Part shown: positions 1 to 12,204 of the stretch, in pieces | How positions within the stretch are numbered: position 1 is the stretch's first letter | Layout: each line of letters begins with the position of its first letter | Assembly: GCF_010015585.1 (NCBI RefSeq) | Contig: NW_022985072.1 | Coordinates: 1,018,988-1,082,987 of the forward strand | DNA: 64,000 nt | From: Eremomyces bilateralis CBS 781.70 | Lineage: Eukaryota > Ascomycota > Dothideomycetes > Eremomycetales > Eremomycetaceae | Direction: 5' to 3' | Translations under genes and position numbers: made by a program | The notes under the pieces: model-generated | Database searches by the model: none | What the model was told of the DNA's origin: nothing | What the model saw: only the letters and a program-made list of their open reading frames with translations

Positions 1-443
1 TCTTCTTATCCAAACCATCAGCGAGCCAAGAATTGATTGAGCATGCTGCCTCGCGGACGTCCCTAAACTTCGTGACCTTTGCGCAGTCAATGTGTGAATT
101 CTGTATACATGATTCAGCAGGTATTTGATATTTCCCATTTGATGAGAATCGTAGGATGCGAATAGAAGAATCAATCGGGAAATTAACAAATGTTGATGGA
201 CGTCAGTGTGACCAGTGGCGACCCACAGGGGGGAATCGCCTCTATCCGCTCGACTTCCATAAGGCCGAACACGAACACCATCAACTACGTTTAACCTCTT
301 CACCACGCGCAGCATTCAACGAAATATTTCGTGCGAGTCGGCATTCCCACCACCTGCTCAATTATATATCATGAATTGGTGAATCTCTTTAAACATGTGA
401 ATAGAGAGTATTGCAGTTTTTTATTCCGCTCCAAACGCTTCTA
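1..443. other. Upstream region of the D-lactate dehydrogenase gene
   Basis: No gene is recognised here. A TATATA run lies about 80 bases before the chosen start of the next gene and may be its TATA element. The short open frame at 156-374 shows no familiar motif and is probably chance. Confidence 0.5.
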
Positions 444-2713
444 ATGGCGTCGAAACCATGCCAAAACCTGCTGCTCAGCAGCCGGTTCAGTCGACCAAGC
501 TCCGTCTTGTCTCATAGACAGCCTATACGGTTGACGTCTCGATGTCCACGCCGATACTACTCCGATGGCTCCGACGAGAAACCGGATTTCAAGGGTCAAT
601 TGTACGAGAGCACCGCTCTCCGCGTCAAGAGAGAAAAGGCGCAACAACAGCGTCATGCGGAGATGCGCGTGCAGCAAGCGTCTGAGAAAGCCGCAACCTC
701 CCCATGGCAGTACGGGCTCCTAATTACGTTATGTACGTACCGACCGAAAACCCTCAAATGCCACCCCTTGCTCCAGAATATTTGCTAATTCCTGTGATAG
801 TCACCCTCGCCGGCCTCGGTTTTGGGTATAACTATGGCAGCACCTCCAATCCTCCGAACTCCGACTCCTCGACCTTACCGCTCTCCGAAACGCGCCCTCC
901 TGATTTGAATACTGATGCCACCTCCCTCCAAGCGGCCTGGGCTGAGATACGCAGCATCGTCGGCCCCGAACACATCTCCACCGACCATGACGACATCATA
1001 GCCCATGCCGGCTCGTACTGGTCTTCGCACAAACCCGAGGACCCCAATGCCGACAATCCGTTCATGATCGTGCGTCCAGCGTCCACCGAAGAAGTCTCCG
1101 CGATCATGAAGGTCTGCCATGCGCGTCGTATTCCGGTCACCGCATACTCCGGCGGCACGTCGTTGGAAGGACACTTCGCCGCGACGCGGGGCGGCGTCAC
1201 GGTGGACTTCATCCGTATGGACAAAATCCTAGCGTTGAATAAGGAGGATTTGGACGTGGTGGTGCAACCGGCCGTGGGCTGGGAAGCGCTGAATGACGTT
1301 ATCGGAGACGACGGATTAATGTTCCCACCCGATCCCGGTCCAGGCGCCATGATAGGCGGGATGGTCGGGACGGGGTGTTCGGGCACCAACGCATATAGAT
1401 ATGGAACTATGAGGGAATGGGTCTTAAGCTTGACCGTCGTCCTGGCCGACGGCACCATCGTGAAGACGAGGCAACGCCCACGGAAGAGCTCGGCCGGCTA
1501 CGATCTGACCAAGCTTTTTATTGGAAGCGAAGGAACGCTGGGTCTGGTTACCGAAGCAACGTTGAAGTTGACCGTCAAGCCACAGAACACCAGCGTCGCT
1601 GTCTGCAGTTTCGGAAGCGTGCGACAAGCTGCCGACTGCGTGTTCAGCGTGGTCGGTGCGGGCGTTCCCATTGCTGCGATCGAGATCCTCGACGACGAGC
1701 AGATGAAGTGTATAAACGACGCCGGAATGACGTCGAGGCAGTGGAAAGAGGCGCCGACGCTGTTCTTCAAGTTTGCGGGAACGTCATCCTCGGTCAAAGA
1801 GCATATCGCTATCGTACAGAAATTGGCGAAATCGACCGGCAGCAAGTCATTCGAGTTCGCCAAGAATGACGATGAGGCGAATGAGCTTTGGAGTGCAAGA
1901 AAGGAGGCTTTGTGGAGTGTGGTAGCAAAGAAGCGAAGCCTGGACGATCGAGTGTGGACGACGGACGTTGCGGTCCCGATCAGCAAACTAGCGACGATCA
2001 TCGAAGAGACCAAGGACGACATGAAGGCGAGTGAGATCCTTGGGACAATCGTTGGACATGTGGGAGATGGGAATTTCCACGGTAAGTTACACATTCATTT
2101 AGAAGGCGTTAGACACCAGAAGTTAGACCGAACGGTATCGCTACCTCGAACGCCGTCATGTGCTCATGAAGTATATGGGAGAATACATTAACCCCGTAGC
2201 CCATTACCCTCTCACCGCCACTGCCTCGCCTCAATCGGTGTACATACTGACGCGCTCCAGCTATCCTCATATATAATGCCAAAGAACAACAGGCCGTCTC
2301 CGGCCTCGTCCACCGAATGGTCAAGCGGGCTATCGAGCTCGAAGGGACTGCCACAGGCGAGCACGGCGTGGGTCTCGTCAAGCGAGACTACCTCAACCAC
2401 GAGCTCGGGGAGACGACGGTCGATTTGATGCGGAAGGTACGTGGATTTCGAGTTTGTCATCGGTGGTGCGCGCGCCGAACTTGCAGGTTGCTCGACCGCC
2501 GTCCGTAGCGAGGGTGGGATCCGCGGACGCGGAGAAGCGGGCACCTGCAGGGTCGAGGAGAATGATGCTGTGGTTCGAATCCGGGGGAGAGACATGTGCT
2601 GACGACGTGGTTTTTTGCAGTTGAAACGTTCGTTCGATCCGCTCTGCTTGCTGAACTGCGATAAGATCGTGCGATCGCAGCCGTTGAAGAAGGGGGAGGT
2701 GGAGGATTGGTAG
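444..2713 (+). CDS. DLD1: D-lactate dehydrogenase (cytochrome), mitochondrial FAD enzyme
   Basis: The enzyme oxidises D-lactate to pyruvate and passes electrons to cytochrome c at the mitochondrial inner membrane. I read four exons: 444-732, 801-2081, 2261-2436 and 2621-2713, giving 612 residues, close to fungal Dld1. The N-terminus is rich in Arg and Ser and looks like a mitochondrial presequence. Splicing intron 1 creates a hydrophobic segment (LLITLFTLAGLGFGY) that fits a membrane anchor. The FAD-binding domain runs about 185-325 with AYSGGTSLEGH, FPPDPGP and GSEGTLGLVTEATL. The C-terminal FAD-oxidase domain holds VGHVGDGNFH (metal-binding His, near 514) and GEHGVGLVKRDYL. An in-frame ATG also exists at 411, but 444 (MASKP) gives the better presequence. 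The family is secure; the exact start is less so. Confidence 0.93.
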
Positions 2714-5700
2714 AAGGATAGGGCTTGAGGAGTGGTAGCCATGGACGCCTCCATTTTGTATAAATGATCACGGTAGTCCGTAGATATGGTAGATATGCCG
2801 TATTGCGGTAGGAGATTCTCCGTAGCGGCACACCAGTTGACAGCGAACAAGAAGTGATTATAAAGATTGAGACTGACGATGATGGCTCAATCATCAACCT
2901 AAAGAACCAATCTCTACCTTACATTTCAGCGGACATGCTCATCTTTATTATACTGGACATGTATCAGGATTCGAGATCTGACACTCGACCTTGTACCTCT
3001 AGCTCGAGTCAACCCGCACCCCACACTAAACGTCCGATGTGATCGAAACATGAACATGAACATCCGTCACCCTAGCATCCAATCAGCCCATTGATTTATT
3101 CTCCATCATCGGATTCTCCCAAATATAGCCGCTCCCATGCATCGAACGTCACATCACCCAACCCGGCGTCCAGCTCCAAGGCCTACAGGAAGACAGAACT
3201 ACATGACTGAGACTCCCTCTACCTGTCAAGGGAAATAGTACCCGCATGCGTGAAGAGCGAGTCACATCTCTCGTCACGGCGGCTACATCGAGGCGTAAGG
3301 CTGCGGCTTGGCCTCCCAAGGGCCCCCTTCCGCCCCTCACGCCGTTTCGCACCTCATCCAACATGCAAACTCAATCATTCCCGACCGCATTACAGGCCAA
3401 TCTTTCTCTCGCGTGCCTGAGGAGCTGAATCATGAAGCACTTTCGCTCCGACGATACAGTAAGCTGGTCCGCCTCGCATAAGAACGGTCCGCTCACCGTC
3501 AAACCAAGCGTCGCGGCCTCGCGCCGGGTTGATGAAATATTGGAGGTTGGTCGGACGAGTGTGGTGGCAGGTTTGGCGTATGCGCGAGGTAGAATGGCGG
3601 GCATGGGGGTCGCAATCCCCCGTCCAGAGGCTCCTTTGAGTCCGAAGTGTCAAAGCGCGAAAGCCTCAATGAACATGAAGGACTGTGGCTGTGGTTGGGC
3701 GATTCTGAAACGGCTGCGCCTTGACATTGATGTTGGGAGTTCATGCGAACGAGTTTTGAGTAGGCGTCTTGAGCGCCAATCAATCTCAGGCTATTGTGAT
3801 GCGAGCGAGCATCGACTGCATTGATGGCATTGTTTATTCCTTGCAGAGCTCGTTTTCAGACCTCAGGCTTCATCAATAATCAGCTATTATCTTGACAGAA
3901 AAGACGAGGGTCAGAATGGAAATACGAGTCGCGTTGAGCCGAGGGGGTCGTCTTTGGGGTCGGACCGTCGGGGGGTCCACAAGATGTGATCGACCATCGG
4001 GCGCTTAGGATCCGGCCAATCAAACCGGAATTCCTCTTCAAGGCAACCCCATGCATCATCATTATCATTATCATCATCAACTCAACTTCCCAGCAGAACT
4101 TTTCAGTCAACAAAGGAAGAGCCAAATGAAATCGTAACCTCACTTTCAATCTGAACAGATCAAAATAATTCCAGCTGACAGATGACGAGACTCACTATAC
4201 GATTTGCTCTATTGTCCATCACAGAATTGAAGCGGCAAACACTCTTGCAAAGGTCATCATCATTAAACTCTTCAATCTGGTTCCTCATAGGTACCAGCAC
4301 ATGATTAACATAGTGCTCTCGCAATATAATATCATGATATCTGTGTTCATTACCTGTTTGATTCCCGGGTTTCCTTTAACTCAGTCTACAAACTGCGTAC
4401 TCCGTACTTCAAACCTGGAATCGTCCTTTGTCCTCCTCGATCTGCGCCGTTCAGTCCCACCCCGATCACGGGTTTTTCGACTAAACCAGTCCTGGGATGG
4501 ATCTTCTCTCTGTCTTACTTGGTCGAGATGTGTCCAAAGCCATTCTATATTATGAAGTCAAGTATCGCGTCCGAAGCCTATAGCCAGCCAAAGACAATCC
4601 AGGAGTACGCGCTCATATCAACAATCCATGGAGTGTTCGGCTTGGATGCGGAACCGATTGCGCAAGTTATATGAAAGTCTAAACTAGCAATTGAGTCGCT
4701 TTTATTTCGAGTCAGTATTCAATTCATATGTCATGTTCTTCATCCCCTGTCTATCAATGCTGGATGATTTTTCCGGCCCGGCGGGTTGAACATCTGGTGG
4801 CCTCATAGGCCGGCGCTAAGAGGACCAATCCCAGGGCGGATCCGAGTTGGTCCCCACCAGCCCCGCAGGTCCGATATCAAATCCAGCTGGAATAATGTTG
4901 AATGTGCAAAGCCGTTAAGGAAGGCGTGGTGGTCTTTGCTCCTTTGCCATGTTCCAGAAGGTGCCATGTGTATGTTCGGCTGACGTCGGTGAGGTTATGA
5001 TGCCTCAGTTTACTGTTTCCAGACCGGATGTTACACAGACAGCGTCGCTCAGTATCATGTTGTCCTTTTGAAAGAGTGGATACTTATCCTAAAGGCTATG
5101 TTAAAGCCTACGGACTTCAATGAGCGACTGAATACTCGGTGCACCGAATCTGTCTGAGACCTATCTATTATCCACCAAGATCAGTTATCTACAAGACATC
5201 CTGACCGGAGTCCTGAAGCAGTGATCTGTCAAATCGTCTTGCTGGTGTCGGACCAGCTCGTTGACAGGTCTATCGCACACTGCACGTAACCGCCGAATAT
5301 GGTGATAGAAGCAAGCAGATGACCTTTGTGCAGGACACCATCTTAGTCAACCATCTTCATGGTGAAAAGCACCGATTGGGTCACTGAAGTCGTCATCGTC
5401 AACATCGAGCAGGTCTACGATCGGGGGACCTGGAAGGGCGGCCGGGAGGAGCCTGAGCAACCAGCAGGGGTGTTAGCCATTGCTGCCCGGGAAACACAAG
5501 CTCCGTGCCCTACTCCGGCGAAGACTGCGGGCAAATTTTCCTTGTTGATAGGCTTGGACGTATAAGCATAGAAGCGGGGCAAACAAGAGGGGTCTGATGG
5601 AGGAGAAGAAGGCCGAAATGGAAGGACGGCCATATTGCGATTTACGACAATCAGAAGCCATGCAGTGTGATACGCAAGTGCGGGACCTGCCATCACATTG

Positions 5701-6459
5701 CCAATACACCAGGGCCACCCCAGCGATCAGCTGTGGGCCGGGGGTTAGGGGATCCCTCATTGGGCGGGTGTTTCCCGGTGATCCTGGCTCCACATGCATG
5801 TCGCCCACAACTCTCCCATCTCGCTCCATTTCCACCCACGAATCATCCTCTCTAACCGCCCAACTCCTCAACATCCCTTCAACATTACTCTCCGCCATGG
5901 ATGCACAGAAGCATCGCACAATGCACCACCGTGGAGGTGTGCATGGGACTCTGGACTACGATGGAGACCATGTTGTCGTAATCCTGCTTCGTTGAATCGT
6001 TACACTGCGACTGCATTTAAGTATCCCCCGATCCACCACCTTTGGATCGTTTCCCTTCTTTTCCCTTCAGCAAGCATCCTCAACTCCCAGAGTGTTTTTT
6101 GGTTTCCGTTTTTGTCCTTTCTTCTTCAATTGTCCTTGTTCATCGTCAGAGCCTGGTGCTCTTCAGTTCAGTTGCCCCATTGCATTTGTCCATACTTCTA
6201 CCATTATAATTTGAATCTCCGCCTAATATTCACACCCTCTCACCCAAAGCAACTATACAATCTTTAATTCTTCGTCGCTGGTCGACAATACGGCGCTAAT
6301 TAATTCACTCTTCTTGCTCAATCGAATCGTTTCAATCTCTTCAACGAATCGAGCCTGTCTTGCGGTTGATCTGCGACCCTCAGCAATTATTTTGACTAAT
6401 TCCACTCGATATAATACGATCACCACCGGAATCCAAGGTTTAATAATATCTATACCACG
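2714..6459. other. Gene-poor stretch of 3.7 kb
   Basis: I find no supportable gene. The longest plus-strand open frames (for example 3432-3824, 130 codons, and 5794-6267, 157 codons) match no family I know and lack convincing splice partners. A CAT/TCA-type microsatellite lies near 4053-4080. From about 6010 the sequence becomes pyrimidine-rich and probably belongs to the promoter and 5' leader of the gene starting at 6460. Confidence 0.5.
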
Positions 6460-7292
6460 ATGTCTTCGTCGATCCAGATGGATTTCACTCTTCGCACGTC
6501 CACGAACGTGAAGACCGTTCATTTGCTTGGCTCTTGGGACAACTACCAAGGCCAGCTTCCGCTTTCGAAAGATTCCAGGAAGAAAGGTGGCTGGAAGGGA
6601 GCATTCAGGTTCCAGGGAGCGACTCTTGCGCCTGGCCATCGATACTGGTACTACGTATGTGCTTCTTGTCGACGGAATTGACTCATCAATCTCTAACTCT
6701 GACGCCTCAGTATATCGTCGATGGCTACCATGTCTCCCATGATCCTGCCAAGGACTCCACCATCGAGCCTACAACTGGCCGTCAACTCAATATCCTCGAT
6801 GTCCCCGCATCGACATACGCCAAGCCATCCTCCAGCTCCCGCCATTCCAAGCGCCATTCCCGGCCTATGTCCATCGACATCCCCAAAGGCCGGGCCGTCT
6901 CGCCCAGCAAGATCCGCTCGCCGCACCCCGTCAAACCCAACCAGACCCGCCACATCGTCCAAGCCGACTACAACACGCTTGAGCACCTGTCGCAGCAATT
7001 CAGCCACGCGACGCTGGATTCCTCCGATGACGAAAGCTCCGACGAGGACAGCGATGTGCCGTCTCTGACCAGCAGCCGCAGCAGCGCCTCCAGCAGCCCT
7101 AGCTCGCTGAGTAGCACCAGCAGCTGCTGTACGTGCGAGCGATACGGTATCACGCGCGGCGGCGACCGGGTCAAGTTGGACTGCGGTGGAACCCGGTGCG
7201 GGAGCGAAGGTGGGAGTAGCTGCTCGAGTGACAGCGAGGACGAGTATCGGCGGGGAACGACTCGGCGCAACGGGATGGTCGTGTACGACTAA
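6460..7292 (+). CDS. CBM48/AMPK-beta-type glycogen-binding domain protein
   Basis: Two exons, 6460-6654 and 6711-7292, give 258 residues. The intron (GTATGT...CTCAG) falls inside the domain, and joining the exons restores a tryptophan/tyrosine-rich E-set fold: FTLRTSTNVKTVHLLGSW, then DNYQGQLPL, GGWKGAF and HRYWYYYIVDGY, followed by the DP and N-rich end typical of AMPK-beta carbohydrate-binding modules. The domain covers roughly residues 1-100. The rest is low-complexity: Ser-rich and acidic tracts (DSSDDESSDEDSD) and a short Cys-containing segment (CCTCERYGI) before a basic tail. Family knowledge suggests binding of glycogen-like glucans or a role as a signalling scaffold. No kinase-interaction (ASC) domain is visible, so it is not a true AMPK beta subunit. 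Confidence 0.82.
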
Positions 7293-8449
7293 ACGAGCGC
7301 ATCCCAGTTGCAGTGTTCTGTCTCCCTATTTCCTTCCTGGAGTCTTCGCCCGCGCGGCGTCTACCACATCGCCTCGCGCCGCAGTGGCGCAGGCTGACGC
7401 TCATTATTCGTGTTGTGGACCAACCCTCACTCCTTGCGAAGAGCACAAATATGTTTGATTCCATATGTTTCGACGATAGTTTCCTGACGAATCGTCCTAC
7501 CTTGCGATTACCTGGACTTCGACTCATCGTCACTCGGCACCCCCTTTCCTCGAAAGGAGGCGCCGACATCGATGATGGGCCGTTCGCACATCCAGGGCGT
7601 TCCTCACTTCCCCTGGTGGGAGGAACATGGAACGTCGGTGGTGGTTGAGGTGAAGAAAGATATGATTGCACGATCATAGATGGGAAGGTCAAGCAGCGCA
7701 GGCTTGACGTGGCAATTGGGCATCGTCGACTTGCTGTTCGACGGCATGAGCAGCCAGGCATACGGCGATGCAATTTTATCAAGGCATCTTGGGACGCGAG
7801 CCAGTCTGGCACGACCAGTCTCGGGGAGGGGGGATGGATGGGCTGGTGCTCTAAATGTTTAGGCAGATAGAGCAGCAAATGACAATTGGAGGCCTATCAT
7901 TTCAAGATTCATATCTTCGGTGCACGTGATGATTGGAAATGTGTCCCGTGGAACCTGAAAATCCCCTAGAAGCATAGGATGGTATCCTGCGTTTATTCTG
8001 CTAATAAATCATGTTCGTCTTTCTTGAGAAGGAATGCTATCCAAACTCCGAAGGGTAACGAAATAACGTCTTATCCACCGAGTCATTACAACATGATCCG
8101 CGGTCGATCTTGGGCTCCTAACAAGGGACCGGAACGGGAATTTGGCAGCGAGGTCATTTAAACCCCCAATTTATTTCCAGCATCGGACGCAGACAGATAG
8201 CGGTATGTCTTACGCCCTTCCGAGTGATAACTCTGATAATTACCATCCTAATACCCACGAGGACCTCAGCCCCCGGGATTGGTTTATGGGATCTATTATT
8301 CGCCAGCATATAGAAGGAGTGAAAATTTTGAAGCAATGGATTGGTGGTTTGAGATTCCTTCTGGCGATACTTTTCTTTGCTAAAGGCTAACTTATGTACA
8401 TGAATCGTTCAAAAGCCAAGGTCCGGCCTATGGCCCTTACGGTTTCAGT
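7293..8449. other. Intergenic, between convergent genes
   Basis: This separates the CBM48-type gene from the minus-strand hydrolase. A long minus-strand open frame (7171-7878) overlaps the 3' end of the CBM48 gene. It is Arg/Ser-rich with no recognisable domain, and I treat it as an antisense shadow. Nothing else is seen. Confidence 0.5.
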
Positions 8450-9411
8450 TCAAATGGGAATGACCTGGATACCTTCCAAGCCCTTCTTCTCCACTTGCCA
8501 CCCTGCTTGTTGAGCACCGTTACCAGTGAACCATTCTGCTGCTTGTGCATCACCTCGCAACAGCCACTTCAACCAGTTGGTGCCTGAGACAGCGAATTTA
8601 CCACCGTCAGTCTCTCTCCAGTTTGCCATGTGGCCAACATCGAGGTTGCCCTTCCATGACGGAATGTTACTGGGTAGATTTTTGTAATCACGCTCGCCCT
8701 AACGATGGATTAGCATGGACTGCGAGCTGCGGAGACCGGGCAACAATGCTTACGTTCTCGTACGCGATATCCGATCAACCACCAAGGAAGTAGAAGACGG
8801 GCTGTTTCAGTGTCGCGATTGTTTCCCGAGATGCCGAGTCGCTGAACTCTCCGGAGTTGAAGATCCCTATGGCCTTGACACGAGCATCGGTCGCGGTCTC
8901 GTACGCCTCCAGACCACCGCAGCTCTGTCCTGCAGCAGCAATGCGGCTTGCGTCCACATTAGCATGTTTGCCCTTGCCGGCGTTCTGAGTGATAAAGTCG
9001 ATCGATTGGAACAGCAATTTCGAAGTGGTCTGGCCCGAGCCACCTGGCTCGCCATTGGCAATGACGATGAAACCGTGAGAGGCCCACTCTGTCAGTGCCT
9101 GATCGAAGGAAGTACCGTCGGACAGGCAAGCTCCATTCCCCCAAACGAGTACAGGGAGCTTCAGATCTGCGGGAATCTCCTTGGGAAGATAGATGGTGTG
9201 GCCAGTTAGGCCTGGGTCAGTTGAGTAGCCCTGGATAGTTTAGTTGTTTTACTATGCCCTGGGCTCGAAGGATACTCACCGCTGGATAGGGACCACTGCC
9301 GCCAGTGCTCGGTCATCCGCTACTCCCGCCCAGTCCACCAAGTCCCCCAAGCTGAGGGGCGGCTTCGGTCGCCGCAGCCAAAAGACTGAGAAGGAGGGTC
9401 ACAGACTGCAT
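8450..9411 (-). pseudogene. Secreted alpha/beta hydrolase with two internal TGA codons
   Basis: Reading from ATG at 9411 gives a signal peptide (MQSVTLLLSLLAAATEAAPQ), then a Gly-rich linker and an alpha/beta-hydrolase fold. Three exons are clear: 9411-9280, 9230-8754 and 8698-8450, with introns of 49 and 55 bp and good GT-AG ends. Conserved elements remain: LPVLVWGNGAC, the nucleophile elbow GQSCGG (Ser near codon 147) and a late GHM that may be the catalytic His. Two in-frame TGA codons interrupt it, at 9315-9313 (codon 33, in the linker) and 8777-8775 (codon 196, just after the motif FYFLGG). Everything after each stop continues in frame with intact splice sites up to TGA at 8450. The simplest reading is a recently inactivated gene. 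Sequencing error or readthrough are alternatives. The family is a common fungal secreted protein of unknown substrate. Confidence 0.75.
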
Positions 9412-12204
9412 TTTGGAATGAATGGAAGAAGTGAAATCACAGAAGCGTGGGCTCTGATAGTTCAATTGGTCTATCGAGACTGTGACTAGAAGAACGGAGG
9501 AGGCGCAATCCTCGCTGGGAAGGTCCTCTTATATATCATATTTGATTCCGGAATGACAACAAGCATGCAAGAGTCTCTCTGAGCCTATACTTGTGACTTT
9601 AGGATTGCATTCATTTTAGTTAAAGTTCTTGGCGACCATCTTCGACGTCCTTGACGTCTTCCATATGGCTCTACGATGTGGAGAAGATATCTTGTGTCTG
9701 GTGATTTTACGTCAAATTAACAAGGATTTTGGTCTGGAAACCCTAATTGTGAGCTAGGCGAGCGGAATTCGATTCGGAAGAGGTTGTCCGCGAACCAGGT
9801 CTTGGGCGATCTGAGAAACAGTGTTTGGTTATGGAGAACATTATGGCAGAGGAGCAAGGGAGGATCGTCGTACCAAAAATGCGAGTATAAGACAGGGCAT
9901 GTCGTTCCGAGATTGCCCTGAAACTCACAATTGTCGCTTTGATTGGAGGTTGGGCCAAGAGGGGTCATGTTCGCTGACAGCAGTATTGCCATACATGGTG
10001 TACGAGATATATTGCCAAGATGGGACTGAGTTTAGTAGAATTGGGAGATGTAAACATAGCCCAGATTGGTGTTCCTACAATGCGGAATTGTGGAGACACA
10101 GTGACCACAGAGGTTAGGAACAGGCTATGGACTGGAGCAGAGGATTTTCTTCTGGCTTTAATTCTAAGGCAAATATAAGAAAGAAAACCAGCTGTCGTGT
10201 AATTTGCATGGGAACCATTATACGACATAGGAGCTAGCGAAAGCGCCGAGGGAGGCGTAGAGGCGGGGAAGGCGTTCTTACAGATGGTCATCGACGTGGT
10301 GTCGAAACGGGCATTCCACATAGCTATCAAAGGGATAATTAGGTGGGCAATTGAGGAACCTCAAACTCAACCGACCATCACACTTCCAATTGAATCCCTC
10401 TCATTCAACTCAAACCCAATTGAATCCCAATCAACAATTCGCGTTTCTCTCGCACGTAAAGTCAGCAAAGCACCGCATACCTAGCCCGGGGAGTCATCAC
10501 CCGACATTTTCGGTGTGCTTGGCTCGCCACCAATCTAACCATGTAATAGTCTGTAGCAGCCCGGGATCGGTTCCCGATACAGTAATACACATCGTCCGAA
10601 CCACATCGCGCCCACTTCAATTCCCATGTTTATGTCCCGGTTCACGATCTAGGTTACTTCACTCACACCGATCGGGAAAAGCGGTCCAGTTGGCTCCTGA
10701 GTCATGAAATCTAGGATTCCAAGCCCCGGAAAGACGGGTTCCTTCGGTACGCCAGTAGCCGAAGTCGTCGGACTTTATCCGATGGGCTCCACTGGCGAGA
10801 AAAGTTTTGCGGTTGGAGTTGACGGATGCGGTTGAATAATATGACGCATAAGTAAATTCGGTATTGTTGGCGGCGCTAATGGGGTTTGGGCATGTGGAGG
10901 GGACGAAGGGGAAGACGGATACTGGTGCGTAGTGCCCATCTCCCAGGTCATGATGTAAGGAATTAGGAGTTGGGGACTTGGACGATCAGGTCTTTTGACG
11001 CAGTCCTGCATCGGTTTGCGGCACCTGCTTGCATTATTAATCCGATAGAAGCTCAGCCGTCTGGGGCATGATTTCGTTGATATCAGGTTCAGACCTATTT
11101 GGCTACACTGGCTTACAAACATTGATGGCAGGAGGTCCCAAGTTACAAACTTGAAATTTGAAAGCCGGTGTCCTGAAATAGGTAGCTCTGGTCCCTGGCT
11201 AAGCTGATTTATGACCATTTAACAGGGGAATCGTCGTATAAATCTTCACTGGGAGCGCCAATGGATGCGATGCCCAACAGCAATCAATGCCGCATGGAAA
11301 ACGGCGTCAATCATGAGGAACTCCTTGTTCGGACATGGTCTCTGGAAGCATAGATCACTTTCAAACACCAATTACGTGCTTCGACAATTGCGTCAATTAA
11401 TCGGAAAGCAATAGACATTCCCCATCCATAGGACGTATTGAAGCAAGGCCTGAATGACCATCCTGCTTCGTAATCGAAAACTCCACCCTGCCTTACTGTG
11501 ACTGCCGACTGGATGCGCGTGGTAGGGCGCATGTCGGTTGCTTGACAAGTTGACAATCTCCCCAATGGCGATCGACGGTCGAACACCACGACTAAATGGC
11601 AAGCTTTGCCAGCCTTGTCAATTGTCATGGTTAATGGTCCCCACTGGCACGCTCTAACTGAATGCATTCAGACGCGCGAGTGGGAACAGGGCCGATCATC
11701 GGTGTCCACTGGCGGCATGGTTGTTGGTCTCATTGTGACTCAATGCGATATATTTCCTCTCAGGGTAAGGAGAAGATGCAGAAGGGTCTGCTGCCAATTA
11801 GAATATAAGACTCTTCGGACCCCGTCCTTTTGTTTTTGAATTGAAGCATTTATTATGAGATTGTCCATTGTTCTCTATCGTTACTCCAGCATTTCTATCT
11901 CCGCGTCTACTTGCTATCCACATTTGTGCCCAGAGTATCAGATACATCATACATCTATCACACAGCAGTCTGGTTGCTACCCCGCAGATCTCGGGAATTC
12001 TAGTCAACATTCTTAGGGCACCATATCATCACCTTTATCGATTGCATCGCAATCCCAACGTCGGTTCCTCCCCCTCCATTGCCTAGAGTTGGGTGGGCTG
12101 CCCAGAACGGTCCTCACCCAGCTGCTTGCGGATCACTCGTGAGGAGCTGCTTGGCTCTGTCCGTTTTATGACATATTTATCCAGTCATTTGTAAAAGTCC
12201 AACA
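9412..12204. other. Intergenic stretch of 2.8 kb
   Basis: No gene is recognised. The longest frames (10775-11218 minus, 10351-10707 plus, 11311-11667 minus) show no family motif. Around 10370-10430 an AATTGAATCCC motif recurs at short intervals. The last 300 bases before 12205 should contain the promoter of the arrestin-like gene. Confidence 0.5.

Noticed and set aside
832-1458. Minus-strand open frame of 208 codons
   Set aside because: It lies wholly opposite a confidently assigned exon of D-lactate dehydrogenase and has no family motif.
2568-2590. A tRNA B-box-like GGTTCGAATCC
   Set aside because: It lies in an intron of the D-lactate dehydrogenase gene. I find no matching A box or foldable cloverleaf upstream.
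3432-3824. Plus-strand open frame of 130 codons in the gene-poor region
   Set aside because: It shows no known motif, no clear splice partner and no strong coding character.
7171-7878. Minus-strand open frame of 235 codons
   Set aside because: It overlaps the 3' end of the CBM48-type gene, is Arg/Ser-rich without a domain, and looks like an antisense shadow of GC-rich coding sequence.
8450-9411. Selenocysteine or programmed readthrough at the two hydrolase TGA codons
   Set aside because: Ascomycetes lack the selenocysteine machinery, and neither TGA is followed by the favourable CTA context. Decay or sequence error is simpler.
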